The notes: generated by a model from the sequence alone, not told the origin. DNA of 5,277 nt from JBFLYE01 sp040756715 [NCBI: bacterium] (GCA_040756715.1 JBFLYE010000067.1:1-5277); one strand, 5' to 3'; counted from the stretch's first letter, positions 1 through 5,217 are shown. Numbers and translations are program-made.

Positions 1-126
1 TTAAGTTTTATAAAATTTTTTCCCTTTTAATTCAAAATTCAACATTCAAAATTCATAATTTTATAAAGTTTTCCTTAAGATTATCTAAACACATACATTT
101 TGTAAAGCGTTATGGAATTAACTATA
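1..126 (-). repeat. Dispersed repeat, copy 1 (partial, inverted)
   Basis: This stretch is the exact reverse complement of 1045-1170, compared block by block with no mismatch over 126 bases. The match ends at 126/127 on the inner side and is cut by the window edge on the outer side, so the true repeat probably continues to the left. Only the outer flank and one hairpin arm are present here. The frame starting at position 3 is open through the whole copy and continues into the fibre-protein remnant, with no ATG, GTG or TTG codon in that frame before 276. Confidence 0.95.
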
Positions 127-894
127 TTCAAGTTAAAGACCTGATAAATTTTGATAACAGCCACTACAGCACAAGCCTTGGCTTTGGGGCAGGAAGGGTT
201 AATTGGGGTAATCACAATACATTTATTGGCTATCAAGCAGGCTTTTCCAACACCAGCGGCTACTACAACTCAGCTATGGGCTATTTGGCCCTTTTCTCTA
301 ACACCACCGGCAACTACAACTCAGCTATGGGCGATCAGGCAGGTTATAATTGTAAGGGTAGTGGCAATCTCTTTTTAGGCTATCAGGCAGGCTACCACGA
401 GACCGGCTCTAACACGCTCTACATTGACAATTCAGACACCTCCCATCCTCTCATCTACGGCGAATTTGATAATGATATAGTAAAGATAAACGGCAAGCTT
501 GGGGTGGGAACAACACCGGGAACCTATCGGCTTACCCTCCCAAATACTGCTAATGATTTAGGTAAAGGCATCGCAAATGCTTGGGAGACTTACAGCTCCC
601 GTCGCTGGAAGACAAATATTACCCCCATAGAAAATCCATTAGACAAGGTATTCAGATTAAGGGGTGTCTACTTTAATTGAAAATGGCAAAAAAGACATTG
701 GCTTGATCGCAGAAGAGGTTGGCGAAGTCATCCCAGAGGTCGTCTCCTACGAAGAAAACGGCAGAGATGCTAGCGGCTTAGACTACAGCCGCCTGGTTGC
801 CCTTTTAATTGAGGCAGTAAAGGCACAGCAAGAAAAGTTTGAGGCAGAGATTAACCTCTTAAAACAAGAAATAGAGCAACTGAAGAGGAGGTAG
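127..894 (+). pseudogene. Fibre/tail protein fragment with S74 (endosialidase-type) chaperone domain, 5'-truncated and frameshifted
   Basis: Seen: in the frame of position 150, the product has Gly/Asn-rich units (GNHNTFIGYQAG, then two near-identical NSAMG units, then GYQAG), a linker (SNTLYIDNSD, KLGVGTTP) and the opening of an S74 chaperone domain (SSRRWKTNITPIENPL, 594-641). The frame stops at 678-680. The rest of the domain (KKDIGLIAEEVGEVIPEVVS, then LDYSRLVALLIEAV) continues one base on and ends at 894 in a charged coiled coil (KFEAEINLLKQEIEQLKRR). One extra base or two missing bases near 675-681 would explain the break. Known: S74 domains trimerise phage tail spikes and bacterial surface fibres, then cut themselves off at a Ser-x4-Lys site. 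Ser (594) and Lys (609) have that spacing, though the usual Asp after Ser is Ser here. No start codon lies upstream within the window, and the left edge abuts the repeat. It looks richer in G+C than the flanks, which suggests foreign origin. A 76-codon GTG reading frame (664-894) exists but is probably not a separate gene. Confidence 0.85.
249..350 (+). repeat. Two 51-bp tandem units in the fibre head region
   Basis: Units at 249-299 and 300-350 match at 31 of their first 33 bases and then diverge. Each encodes 17 residues of the type N-T-(S/T)-G-(Y/N)-Y-N-S-A-M-G. This is the head-repeat pattern commonly seen before S74 domains, so the tandem is coding and not an intergenic array. Confidence 0.8.
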
Positions 895-1044
895 AAGGTA
901 GGAAGCCTTGAGCCAATAGGGAATAGCCATTTGGACCAACCAGATTTTCTCCGACTTCATAGAGGGTCGAAATTTTTATTGCCTTAAGATAAAATCTTTT
1001 GGTATAATATCCCCATTGTGGATTTCTCTAATTGCCTGAATAAT
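895..1044. other. Intergenic stretch between fibre remnant and repeat copy 2
   Basis: I see no gene here. It holds a promoter-like site (979-1008) around a small imperfect hairpin (AAGAT-AAA-ATCTT, 986-998). A very short frame starting with GTG at 1018 runs into the repeat and stops at 1051-1053. Together with copy 2 and the spacer to 1306 it forms a 412-base stretch without a gene. Confidence 0.6.
979..1008 (+). promoter_or_regulatory. Promoter-like site upstream of repeat copy 2
   Basis: TTGCCT (979-984) and a perfect TATAAT (1003-1008) are separated by 18 bases, close to the sigma-70 optimum. Any transcript would begin near 1015, run through repeat copy 2 and reach the nucleotidyltransferase at 1307. 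In AT-rich DNA such matches arise by chance, so this is a candidate only. Confidence 0.4.
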
Positions 1045-1135
1045 TATAGTTAATTCCATAACGCTTTACAAAATGTATGTGTTTAGATAATCTTAAGGAA
1101 AACTTTATAAAATTATGAATTTTGAATGTTGAATT

Positions 1136-1164
1136 TTGAATTAAAAGGGAAAAAATTTTATAAA
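1136..1164 (+). promoter_or_regulatory. Promoter-like site inside repeat copy 2, reading rightward
   Basis: TTGAAT (1136-1141), a 17-base spacer and TATAAA (1159-1164) give four and five of six consensus matches. The same arrangement is conserved in copy 3. It points at the nucleotidyltransferase, with an implied leader of about 135 bases that includes the right hairpin arm. Confidence 0.4.
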
Positions 1165-1185
1165 ACTTAACCTTTTTCAATTCAA
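1157..1185 (-). promoter_or_regulatory. Promoter-like site inside repeat copy 2, reading leftward
   Basis: The hairpin symmetry places a second TTGAAT (complement of 1180-1185), 17-base spacer and TATAAA (complement of 1157-1162) on the opposite strand. The two -10 boxes overlap in the palindromic loop. Copy 3 has only 14 bases of spacing on this strand, so the leftward site is not conserved and may be a by-product of the palindrome. Confidence 0.25.
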
Positions 1186-1306
1186 AATTCAAAATTTAGA
1201 ATTCAAAATTTCTTAAAAGGTGGATGAATTTTTAACAGATAAACACAACCCTATCTATTTTTGCACTAAGTAATGGAAGATACTATAAATTTAGGAGGAT
1301 ATTTTA

Positions 1307-1624
1307 ATGATTAATGAGCAAATTCTCAGACAAATCGTAGAACGTTTAACCAATAACTTTCATCTCCAGCAAATTATTCTTTTTGGTTCACAATCCCGTC
1401 AAACCGCTGACGAACATAGTGATGTAGATATTTTGGTTATCTGCTCCATCAAGGGTAGCCATCGAGCTTTAATGGTAGATATGGATAGAACATTAAAAGG
1501 GTTAGGTATAGCCAGAGATATTATTGTACTATCTCCTGAGGAATTTGAACGAGACCGTCAAATTCCAGGGACTGTGGCACGACCTGCCTGGTTGGAAGGG
1601 AAGGTTCTTTATGAACGAGCTTAG
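1307..1624 (+). CDS. MntA-like minimal nucleotidyltransferase (MNT domain, putative antitoxin)
   Basis: This 105-residue protein carries the nucleotidyltransferase signature LFGSQSRQTADEHSDVDILV at residues 25-44. Gly27-Ser28, ten residues, then Asp39-x-Asp41 fits the GSx10DxD motif of MntA enzymes. Asp71 (RDIIVLSPEEF) is the likely third metal-binding carboxylate. The C-terminal GTVARPAWLEGKVLYERA (88-105) is typical of the family, and the length is full. The ATG has an AGGAGG (1293-1298) eight bases upstream, the best ribosome binding site in the window. Known: MntA proteins AMPylate and so neutralise a HEPN ribonuclease toxin (HepT) encoded next door. Here only a short stub of such a partner seems to remain, so it may be an orphan antitoxin. 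It is bounded by repeat copy 2 on the left and repeat fragments on the right, and converges on holA. Confidence 0.88.
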   Translation: MINEQILRQIVERLTNNFHLQQIILFGSQSRQTADEHSDVDILVICSIKGSHRALMVDMDRTLKGLGIARDIIVLSPEEFERDRQIPGTVARPAWLEGKVLYERA

Positions 1625-1667
1625 TCAAGAGGTGTTCCAAAAAGACAATTCGTTTCTGGCTCTTTAA
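1611..1667 (+). pseudogene. Possible stub of the HEPN (HepT) toxin partner
   Basis: An ATG at 1611, overlapping the end of the nucleotidyltransferase by 14 bases, opens an 18-codon frame (MNELSQEVFQKDNSFLAL) that stops at 1665-1667. From general knowledge of MNT-HEPN pairs, the partner often starts in such an overlap with an MNE-type N-terminus. Beyond these first residues no HEPN motif (R-x4-6-H) is seen before the repeat fragments and the end of holA. The overlap and first residues suggest a truncated partner, but the frame is too short to prove descent. Confidence 0.35.
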
Positions 1668-1673
1668 TGAGGA

Positions 1674-1712
1674 AGCTTAAACACATATTAAGGAGCTAAA
1701 CACATACATTTT
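1674..1712 (-). repeat. Two short fragments of the dispersed repeat core
   Basis: Read on the minus strand, 1712-1696 is an exact 17-base match to 1070-1086 of copy 2 (AAAATGTATGTGTTTAG). Next to it, 1688-1674 (ATATGTGTTTAAGCT) matches the left edge of copy 3 (3829-3842) over 14 bases. The two fragments share the core TATGTGTTTA about 20 bases apart. The first one contains the last codons and stop of holA. Confidence 0.7.
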
Positions 1713-2601
1713 TTGAAAGAATATGATAGACGAGGCTTAAAAGAATAAATTCCCTTAAATGTGAGCTATAGGATTTTAGTTTAAAATCGCCGCTAGCAAG
1801 GGATGAAAATATGGAAGATGCCTCATTATGTGAAAATAGTTTTGCTTGATGAGAGAGCTTTTTGTAATACCAATCCTTCATTGTTTCATCCTTTATCCCA
1901 TCCTTTATTGAAAATATCTCCCTCATCCTCTTCTCTATCATAAATAAAATGCGATGGGGGGAATCACCATAAGAGAGAAGGCTATGGCAGATAGATATAG
2001 CATTTATTTTTCTTTCTCCTATTGCATCAAGCAAGTCAAAGATGTTTTTACTTTCGCCTCCGAAAAGAATGGGAAGGATATCATTGTCAGAAAGCTCTTT
2101 CTTGGAACAATAGAGGGTTATTTTTTCGATTTCTCCTATAAGGAAGGATGTATCAGGGCCTATGGTTTCAAGCATAAGCTCTAGAGCAGATTCCTTTATC
2201 GTCCTTCCCTTTTCCCTGAACCTCTCCCTTATCCAAAATTTAAGATTATTAAAATGTAGCTTTGGAAAGGCTACAATAGGTATAGAATAAGAAATGTCTA
2301 CCTTTTTAAGAGAGATAATGATGGTAATAGATGGGCTTGGATTTTTGATATATTTTGCGATAATCTCCCTCTCTTTTATGGAAGGCTCTTTTAGGACAAC
2401 AATCCTATTCTCTCCAAATATATCGCCAGAAAGAATCTCTTTTAAATTCTTATTATCATTAAACACAATAAGGCTCGCTTTTCTTTTATCTTTTATCCTA
2501 AAAATTGCATCCCTTTTAAGGCCCTCTTCTTCTCCCACAAACAAATACCCAGTGGCAATCTTTTCCCTATTTATCTCCTTTAATAAATCTTCGTAGCTCA
2601 T
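1696..2601 (-). CDS. holA: DNA polymerase III subunit delta
   Basis: HolA is the clamp-loader subunit that opens the sliding clamp during DNA replication. The 301-residue product has the family pattern: YLFVGEEEGLKRDAI (19-33) in the degenerate AAA+ nucleotide-fold domain, ENRIVVLKEP (64-73), then the helical region with DTSFLIGEIEKITLY (150-164) and FDLLDAIGERK (188-198), and a C-terminal collar-like helical domain. It is somewhat shorter than the common 330-345 residues. The ATG at 2601 lies inside the end of lptE (35-base overlap), with AAGG ten bases upstream, suggesting translational coupling as the last gene of the operon. lptE-holA adjacency is also found in E. coli, which supports both calls. 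The last codons (N-V-C-V-stop) fall in a fragment of the dispersed repeat, so the native C-terminus may have been replaced. Confidence 0.87.
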   Translation of the reverse strand: MSYEDLLKEINREKIATGYLFVGEEEGLKRDAIFRIKDKRKASLIVFNDNKNLKEILSGDIFGENRIVVLKEPSIKEREIIAKYIKNPSPSITIIISLKKVDISYSIPIVAFPKLHFNNLKFWIRERFREKGRTIKESALELMLETIGPDTSFLIGEIEKITLYCSKKELSDNDILPILFGGESKNIFDLLDAIGERKINAISICHSLLSYGDSPHRILFMIEKRMREIFSIKDGIKDETMKDWYYKKLSHQAKLFSHNEASSIFSSLASGDFKLKSYSSHLREFILLSLVYHILSKNVCV

Positions 2602-3058
2602 TACAAATAGACCTTGAGATTCTGTTTAAAAGCCCCCCTCTTTCCTTTTCTTCATCTTCTGAATATATTATTGCCTCAGTTAGCCTTTTCTTTAGAATTG
2701 AATTATTTCGGTAAAACACCTCAAACTCAATATCCATCCTTATTCTAAATTCTATTATCTCCTTTTTTTCTGTCCAGGCAAGCGGGGTTTTTTTGTAATC
2801 TACAATCCTTCCAGAAAGGATTAGCTCTGCCTTTTCTCTATCTTCTATCTTAAAATTCCCATCCTTCATTATCTCATCAACCATTGCCATATTAAGCTTC
2901 TCAGAAAGCCCGTATTCCTTTGTTTCATTATAAAAAAGGGAAACAAAGATTGTTTTTTGTTCTGTTTTTGGAAGGGTAGCACAGCTTAAAAGGAATAGTA
3001 GAGAGTAGAGAGTAGAGAGTAGAGAGATAAAAACATTCCACATTCCCTTATCGTCCAT
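2567..3058 (-). CDS. lptE: LptE-like LPS-assembly lipoprotein
   Basis: LptE is an outer-membrane lipoprotein that plugs and helps assemble the LptD LPS translocon. The start chosen is ATG at 3058, with AAAGG seven bases upstream. It overlaps the preceding gene by 11 bases and gives 163 residues; a TTG at 3064 or an ATG at 3043 are alternatives. The N-terminus is a hydrophobic signal ending in LLSC, the lipobox cysteine being residue 26 from this start. The mature part follows the LptE pattern: KTIFVSLFYNETKEYGLSEKL, MVDEIMKDGNFKIEDREKAE, LILSGRIVDYKKTPLAW, then alternating strands and a charged C-terminal helix. Sequence conservation in this family is low, so the call rests on pattern, signal peptide and position before holA. 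A 7-bp tandem repeat lies in the signal-peptide coding region. Confidence 0.72.
   Translation of the reverse strand: MDDKGMWNVFISLLSTLYSLLFLLSCATLPKTEQKTIFVSLFYNETKEYGLSEKLNMAMVDEIMKDGNFKIEDREKAELILSGRIVDYKKTPLAWTEKKEIIEFRIRMDIEFEVFYRNNSILKKRLTEAIIYSEDEEKERGGLLNRISRSICNELRRFIKGDK
2998..3025 (-). repeat. Heptanucleotide tandem repeat in the lptE signal peptide
   Basis: Four perfect units of GTAGAGA on the plus strand (TCTCTAC on the coding strand) encode the Ser/Leu-rich hydrophobic core SLLSTLYSLL of the signal peptide. Seven is not a multiple of three, so gain or loss of one unit would shift the frame before the lipobox. Confidence 0.9.
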
Positions 3059-3761
3059 TTTCAAGCCTTTTTATAAGGTATTCTGGAAGCCCCACCTGCC
3101 TCATAAGCCTCTGGGTTCTTTTTATGTTATAAGGGATGCGAAAGAGCTTAAATTCTTTATTGTTAACTATTCCAAAGCTTGCCTTTGGAATATAATCCCT
3201 TGGCTGACCAACCGAGCCAGGGTTTATGATGCTCCTTTTTTTAAGCTTAATTACCTCATCCTCCATAAGATACTTTCCTTGAATGCTATTGTTTTCAACA
3301 AAAAAGCAGGAGGGAACATGGGTATGGCCAATAAATAGAATTTCATCCTTTAATAAACCAAGGCTTTCCCCTGCCTCTTTTTCCTTAAATATATACTCAT
3401 CTGTATAATCCCTTAAAGAGCCATGGACAAAGATAAAATTGCTTTGTTTTCCCCTTAAGGGAAGGGATAAAAGCCATTCCTTGTTTTCTGAGCTAAGGTT
3501 TCTCTGAGTCCACTCAATAGCCTCCCTGGCATATGGATTGAACCAGTTTATGTCCTTTTTTCCAACCGCCGCAATATCATGGTTTCCAGCAATAACAAGG
3601 GGATTAAGCTTCCTTACATACTCACAACATTCATTTGGACAGGGTCCATATCCCACAATATCTCCCAATACAATTGTCTTATCAACCTTAGAAAGATAGG
3701 GTATAACAGCAAGGAGGGCTTCAAGGTTTCCATGAATATCTGAAATTATTCCATATTGCAT
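3048..3761 (-). CDS. Calcineurin-like metallophosphoesterase (YfcE/MJ0936-like)
   Basis: A cytosolic two-metal phosphodiesterase-type enzyme; its substrate cannot be told. From ATG 3761 (237 residues) all family motifs appear in order: DIHGN (8-12; Asp8, His10), GDIVGYGP (33-40; Asp34), GNHD (59-62; Asn60, His61), VHGS (112-115; His113) and GHTH (145-148; His146, His148), then NPGSVGQPRD (180-189). The upstream TTG at 3797 would add 12 residues before the conserved first strand and has no ribosome binding site, so ATG 3761 is preferred, although it too lacks a clear Shine-Dalgarno sequence. It is first in an overlapping operon with lptE and holA. In E. coli the gene before lptE-holA is leuS, so this pairing is different. 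The promoter probably lies at 3811-3839. Confidence 0.88.
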   Translation of the reverse strand: MQYGIISDIHGNLEALLAVIPYLSKVDKTIVLGDIVGYGPCPNECCEYVRKLNPLVIAGNHDIAAVGKKDINWFNPYAREAIEWTQRNLSSENKEWLLSLPLRGKQSNFIFVHGSLRDYTDEYIFKEKEAGESLGLLKDEILFIGHTHVPSCFFVENNSIQGKYLMEDEVIKLKKRSIINPGSVGQPRDYIPKASFGIVNNKEFKLFRIPYNIKRTQRLMRQVGLPEYLIKRLENGR

Positions 3762-3810
3762 TATAAAATAATAGCAATTTTTCTTGTAAAAAATCAAAGA
3801 TTTAGTTAAA

Positions 3811-3839
3811 ATTATATAAAATTTATCGTATGTGTTTAA
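3811..3839 (-). promoter_or_regulatory. Candidate promoter of the metallophosphoesterase-lptE-holA operon
   Basis: On the minus strand a perfect TATAAT (complement of 3811-3816) stands 17 bases from TTAAAC (complement of 3834-3839), a weak -35. Transcription would start near 3804, about 43 bases before the ATG. The -35 lies within the left edge of repeat copy 3. Confidence 0.35.
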
Positions 3840-3958
3840 GCTAATCTTTATAAAATTTTGAATGTTGAATTTTGAATTAAAAGGGGAAAAATTTTATAAA
3901 ACTTAACCTTCAATTCAAAATTTAGAATTCAAAATTTCTTAAAAGGTGGATGAATTTT
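3828..3958 (+). repeat. Dispersed repeat, copy 3 (internally deleted, about 131 bp)
   Basis: It aligns with copy 2 from GTATGTGTTTA (3828) to TGGATGAATTTT (ending 3958), in the same orientation. Relative to copy 2 it lacks about 11 bases after the left edge and about 12 bases in the right arm. It forms a clean hairpin: 3853-3878 pairs with 3912-3937, two 11-base perfect blocks (AAATTTTGAAT and AATTTTGAATT) around a mostly mismatched four-base centre. It fills most of the divergent spacer between the metallophosphoesterase and hisH. Confidence 0.88.
3872..3900 (+). promoter_or_regulatory. Candidate hisH-thyX promoter carried by repeat copy 3
   Basis: TTGAAT (3872-3877), 17 bases and TATAAA (3895-3900) repeat the arrangement in copy 2. 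Transcription would start near 3907, giving a leader of about 67 bases before hisH. No better promoter is visible between the repeat and hisH, so the repeat may have supplied the promoter of this gene pair. Confidence 0.42.
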
Positions 3959-3973
3959 GAAAAACTTTAGGAA

Positions 3974-4567
3974 ATGATTGTTATAGTCAATTATGGTGTA
4001 GGAAACCTTTATTCTGTAAAAAAGGCATTTGAGATCTTTGATAAAAATATCATTATTTCTAATAAGCCTTGGGATATTCAAAGGGCTGATAAGATTGTCC
4101 TCCCTGGGGTTGGACACTTCAAGGATGTTATGGAGGCTATAAAAAACCTGGGGCTTTTTGAAGCCTTAATTGAGGCGGGAAAGAATAAGCCCATTTTAGG
4201 GATATGCCTTGGAATGCAAGTGCTATTTGAGGAAAGCAGAGAGGGAGATACACAAGGGCTATCTATTTTAAAAGGAAGGGTTATCCGCTTTCCTAATATC
4301 ATAAAGGTTCCCCATATTGGTTGGAATAGGGTAAGGTTTAGTAGCCACCCAATCTTTCAAGGTATTCCAGAAAATCCTTGGTTTTATTTTATCCATTCAT
4401 ATTATCCTGTGCCAGAGGAAGATGTTATAATTGGGAGGACAAATTATGGGGATATTGAATTTGCCTCTGCTGTTTCTTGCGATAACATTGTTGGCTTCCA
4501 ATTTCATCCCGAAAAGAGTAGCGAAATTGGGCTTGGGCTTATTGAAAATTTTGTAAGATGGAAGTAG
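3974..4567 (+). CDS. hisH: Imidazole glycerol phosphate synthase, glutamine amidotransferase subunit
   Basis: HisH releases ammonia from glutamine and passes it to HisF, which makes imidazole glycerol phosphate and AICAR, linking histidine and purine synthesis. The 197-residue protein has normal length and all class I amidotransferase landmarks: start MIVIVNYGVGNLYSVKKA, LPGVGHF (43-49, oxyanion strand), GICLGMQ (76-82) with nucleophile Cys78, PHIGWN (113-118), FIHSYY (139-144), and FQFHPEKS (175-182) with His178 and Glu180 of the triad. The start is fixed by the family N-terminus. AGGA sits only one base before the ATG, too close for a normal Shine-Dalgarno. The partner hisF and other his genes are not in the window; the next gene is thyX, overlapping by 10 bases. 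Confidence 0.95.
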   Translation: MIVIVNYGVGNLYSVKKAFEIFDKNIIISNKPWDIQRADKIVLPGVGHFKDVMEAIKNLGLFEALIEAGKNKPILGICLGMQVLFEESREGDTQGLSILKGRVIRFPNIIKVPHIGWNRVRFSSHPIFQGIPENPWFYFIHSYYPVPEEDVIIGRTNYGDIEFASAVSCDNIVGFQFHPEKSSEIGLGLIENFVRWK

Positions 4568-5217
4568 AGGTTATTAGCCATACACCCGAGCCAGAGGCTC
4601 TTGTAGCAAGGGCAGCAGCCCTTTGCTATTCAAAAGAGGATAAAAAGCCACAAAAAGAAAAGGTAAAACCCTTTATGGAAAAGCTTCTTAAGATGGGTCA
4701 TATATCGCCCTTTGAACACATCTCATTTACCTTTAGAATATCTGGTGTATCAAGGGTCTTAAGCCATCAGCTTATGCGTCATAGAATAGCAAGCTATTCC
4801 CAGCAATCACAAAGGTATGTGTTTTTTGATAAAGCATCCTATGTAATCCCAGAAAGTATAAAAGATAAGGGTATGGATAAGGAATTTTCTAAAAAAATAG
4901 AAGAGATGGTAGATTTTTATCGTTTTCTGGTTAAACAGGGAATACCAAAGGAGGATGCAAGGTATATTTTGCCTTCTTCCTTTACCACAAGCCTTATTAT
5001 GACAATGAATGCAAGGGAGCTCATCCATTTTTTTAGATTAAGGTGTTGCAATCGGGCACAATGGGAGATAAGGGATATGGCAGATAGAATGCTTTTTCTT
5101 GTCAAAAATATTGCTCCGAATATATTCTTTAATTCTGGACCTCCTTGTATTATAGGGCCCTGCCCAGAGGGAGAGCTCTCCTGTGGAAAACCAAGGAAGT
5201 CTGAGATTTATAGTTAA
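4558..5217 (+). CDS. thyX: Flavin-dependent thymidylate synthase
   Basis: ThyX makes dTMP from dUMP with methylenetetrahydrofolate, using FAD and NADPH, and replaces ThyA. The 219-residue product carries the diagnostic RHRx7S motif at residues 74-84 (RHRIASYSQQS, followed by Gln-Arg), preceded by HISPFEHISFTF (48-59). ARYILPSS (134-141), NARELIHFFRLR (151-162) and AQWEIRDMA (167-175) contribute to the flavin and nucleotide sites. A Cys-containing tail (GPPCIIGPCPEGELSCGK) resembles that of many ThyX proteins. Its ATG overlaps the end of hisH by 10 bases with no strong ribosome binding site, so translational coupling is likely. The final residues and TAA (5209-5217) coincide with the first bases of repeat copy 4, so the stop codon is supplied by the repeat. 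Confidence 0.96.
   Translation: MEVEVISHTPEPEALVARAAALCYSKEDKKPQKEKVKPFMEKLLKMGHISPFEHISFTFRISGVSRVLSHQLMRHRIASYSQQSQRYVFFDKASYVIPESIKDKGMDKEFSKKIEEMVDFYRFLVKQGIPKEDARYILPSSFTTSLIMTMNARELIHFFRLRCCNRAQWEIRDMADRMLFLVKNIAPNIFFNSGPPCIIGPCPEGELSCGKPRKSEIYS

Larger units (their letters stand above)
1045..1232 (+). repeat. Dispersed repeat, copy 2 (most complete, about 188 bp)
   Basis: The left part (1045-1170) matches copy 1 inverted. The first 69 bases match copy 4 with two mismatches (1060, 1081). The right part (from about 1075) matches copy 3, ending in the shared TGGATGAATTTT at 1221-1232. It encodes nothing evident. Its right half can fold on itself: an arm at about 1109-1150 rich in TTGAATTTTGAATT faces an arm at about 1171-1212 rich in AATTCAAAATTC, across a loop containing the palindrome TTTTATAAAA. 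No clear terminal inverted repeats of a classical IS or MITE type are visible. Copy 3 lacks about 11 bases of the left flank and about 12 of the right arm. Confidence 0.9.

Noticed and set aside
151-378. 75-codon reading frame over the fibre head region
   Set aside because: It is a shadow frame; the frame starting at 150 shows the recognisable GYQAG/NSAMG repeat protein.
884-910. Strong Shine-Dalgarno-like AGGAGG at the end of the fibre remnant
   Set aside because: The purine run simply encodes the KRR end of the coiled coil; the only nearby start (TTG at about 908) meets a stop after three codons.
1-1232. CRISPR array from the repeated AATTCAAAATTC/TTGAATTTTGAATT blocks
   Set aside because: The blocks are arms of one hairpin, not regularly spaced repeats with unique spacers, and no cas gene is present.
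1045-1232. Complete insertion sequence
   Set aside because: There is no transposase frame and no visible terminal inverted repeats or target duplication; only a non-coding repeat can be supported.
1261-1289. TTGCAC-17-TATAAA as promoter of the nucleotidyltransferase
   Set aside because: Spacing is ideal, but the implied start near 1296 would fall inside the AGGAGG ribosome binding site, and the -35 matches only three of six bases.
1954-2596. Plus-strand reading frames opposite holA
   Set aside because: They lie antisense to a well-recognised gene, show no family features and have no ribosome binding sites.
3850-3940. Intrinsic terminator in repeat copy 3
   Set aside because: The stem is almost all A-T with few G-C pairs and is not followed by a clear T-run, so it does not look like an efficient rho-independent terminator.
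3950-3970. Six-codon leader peptide (MNFEKL) upstream of hisH as a histidine attenuator
   Set aside because: It contains no histidine codons, its first part comes from the repeat, and no terminator/antiterminator pair follows.
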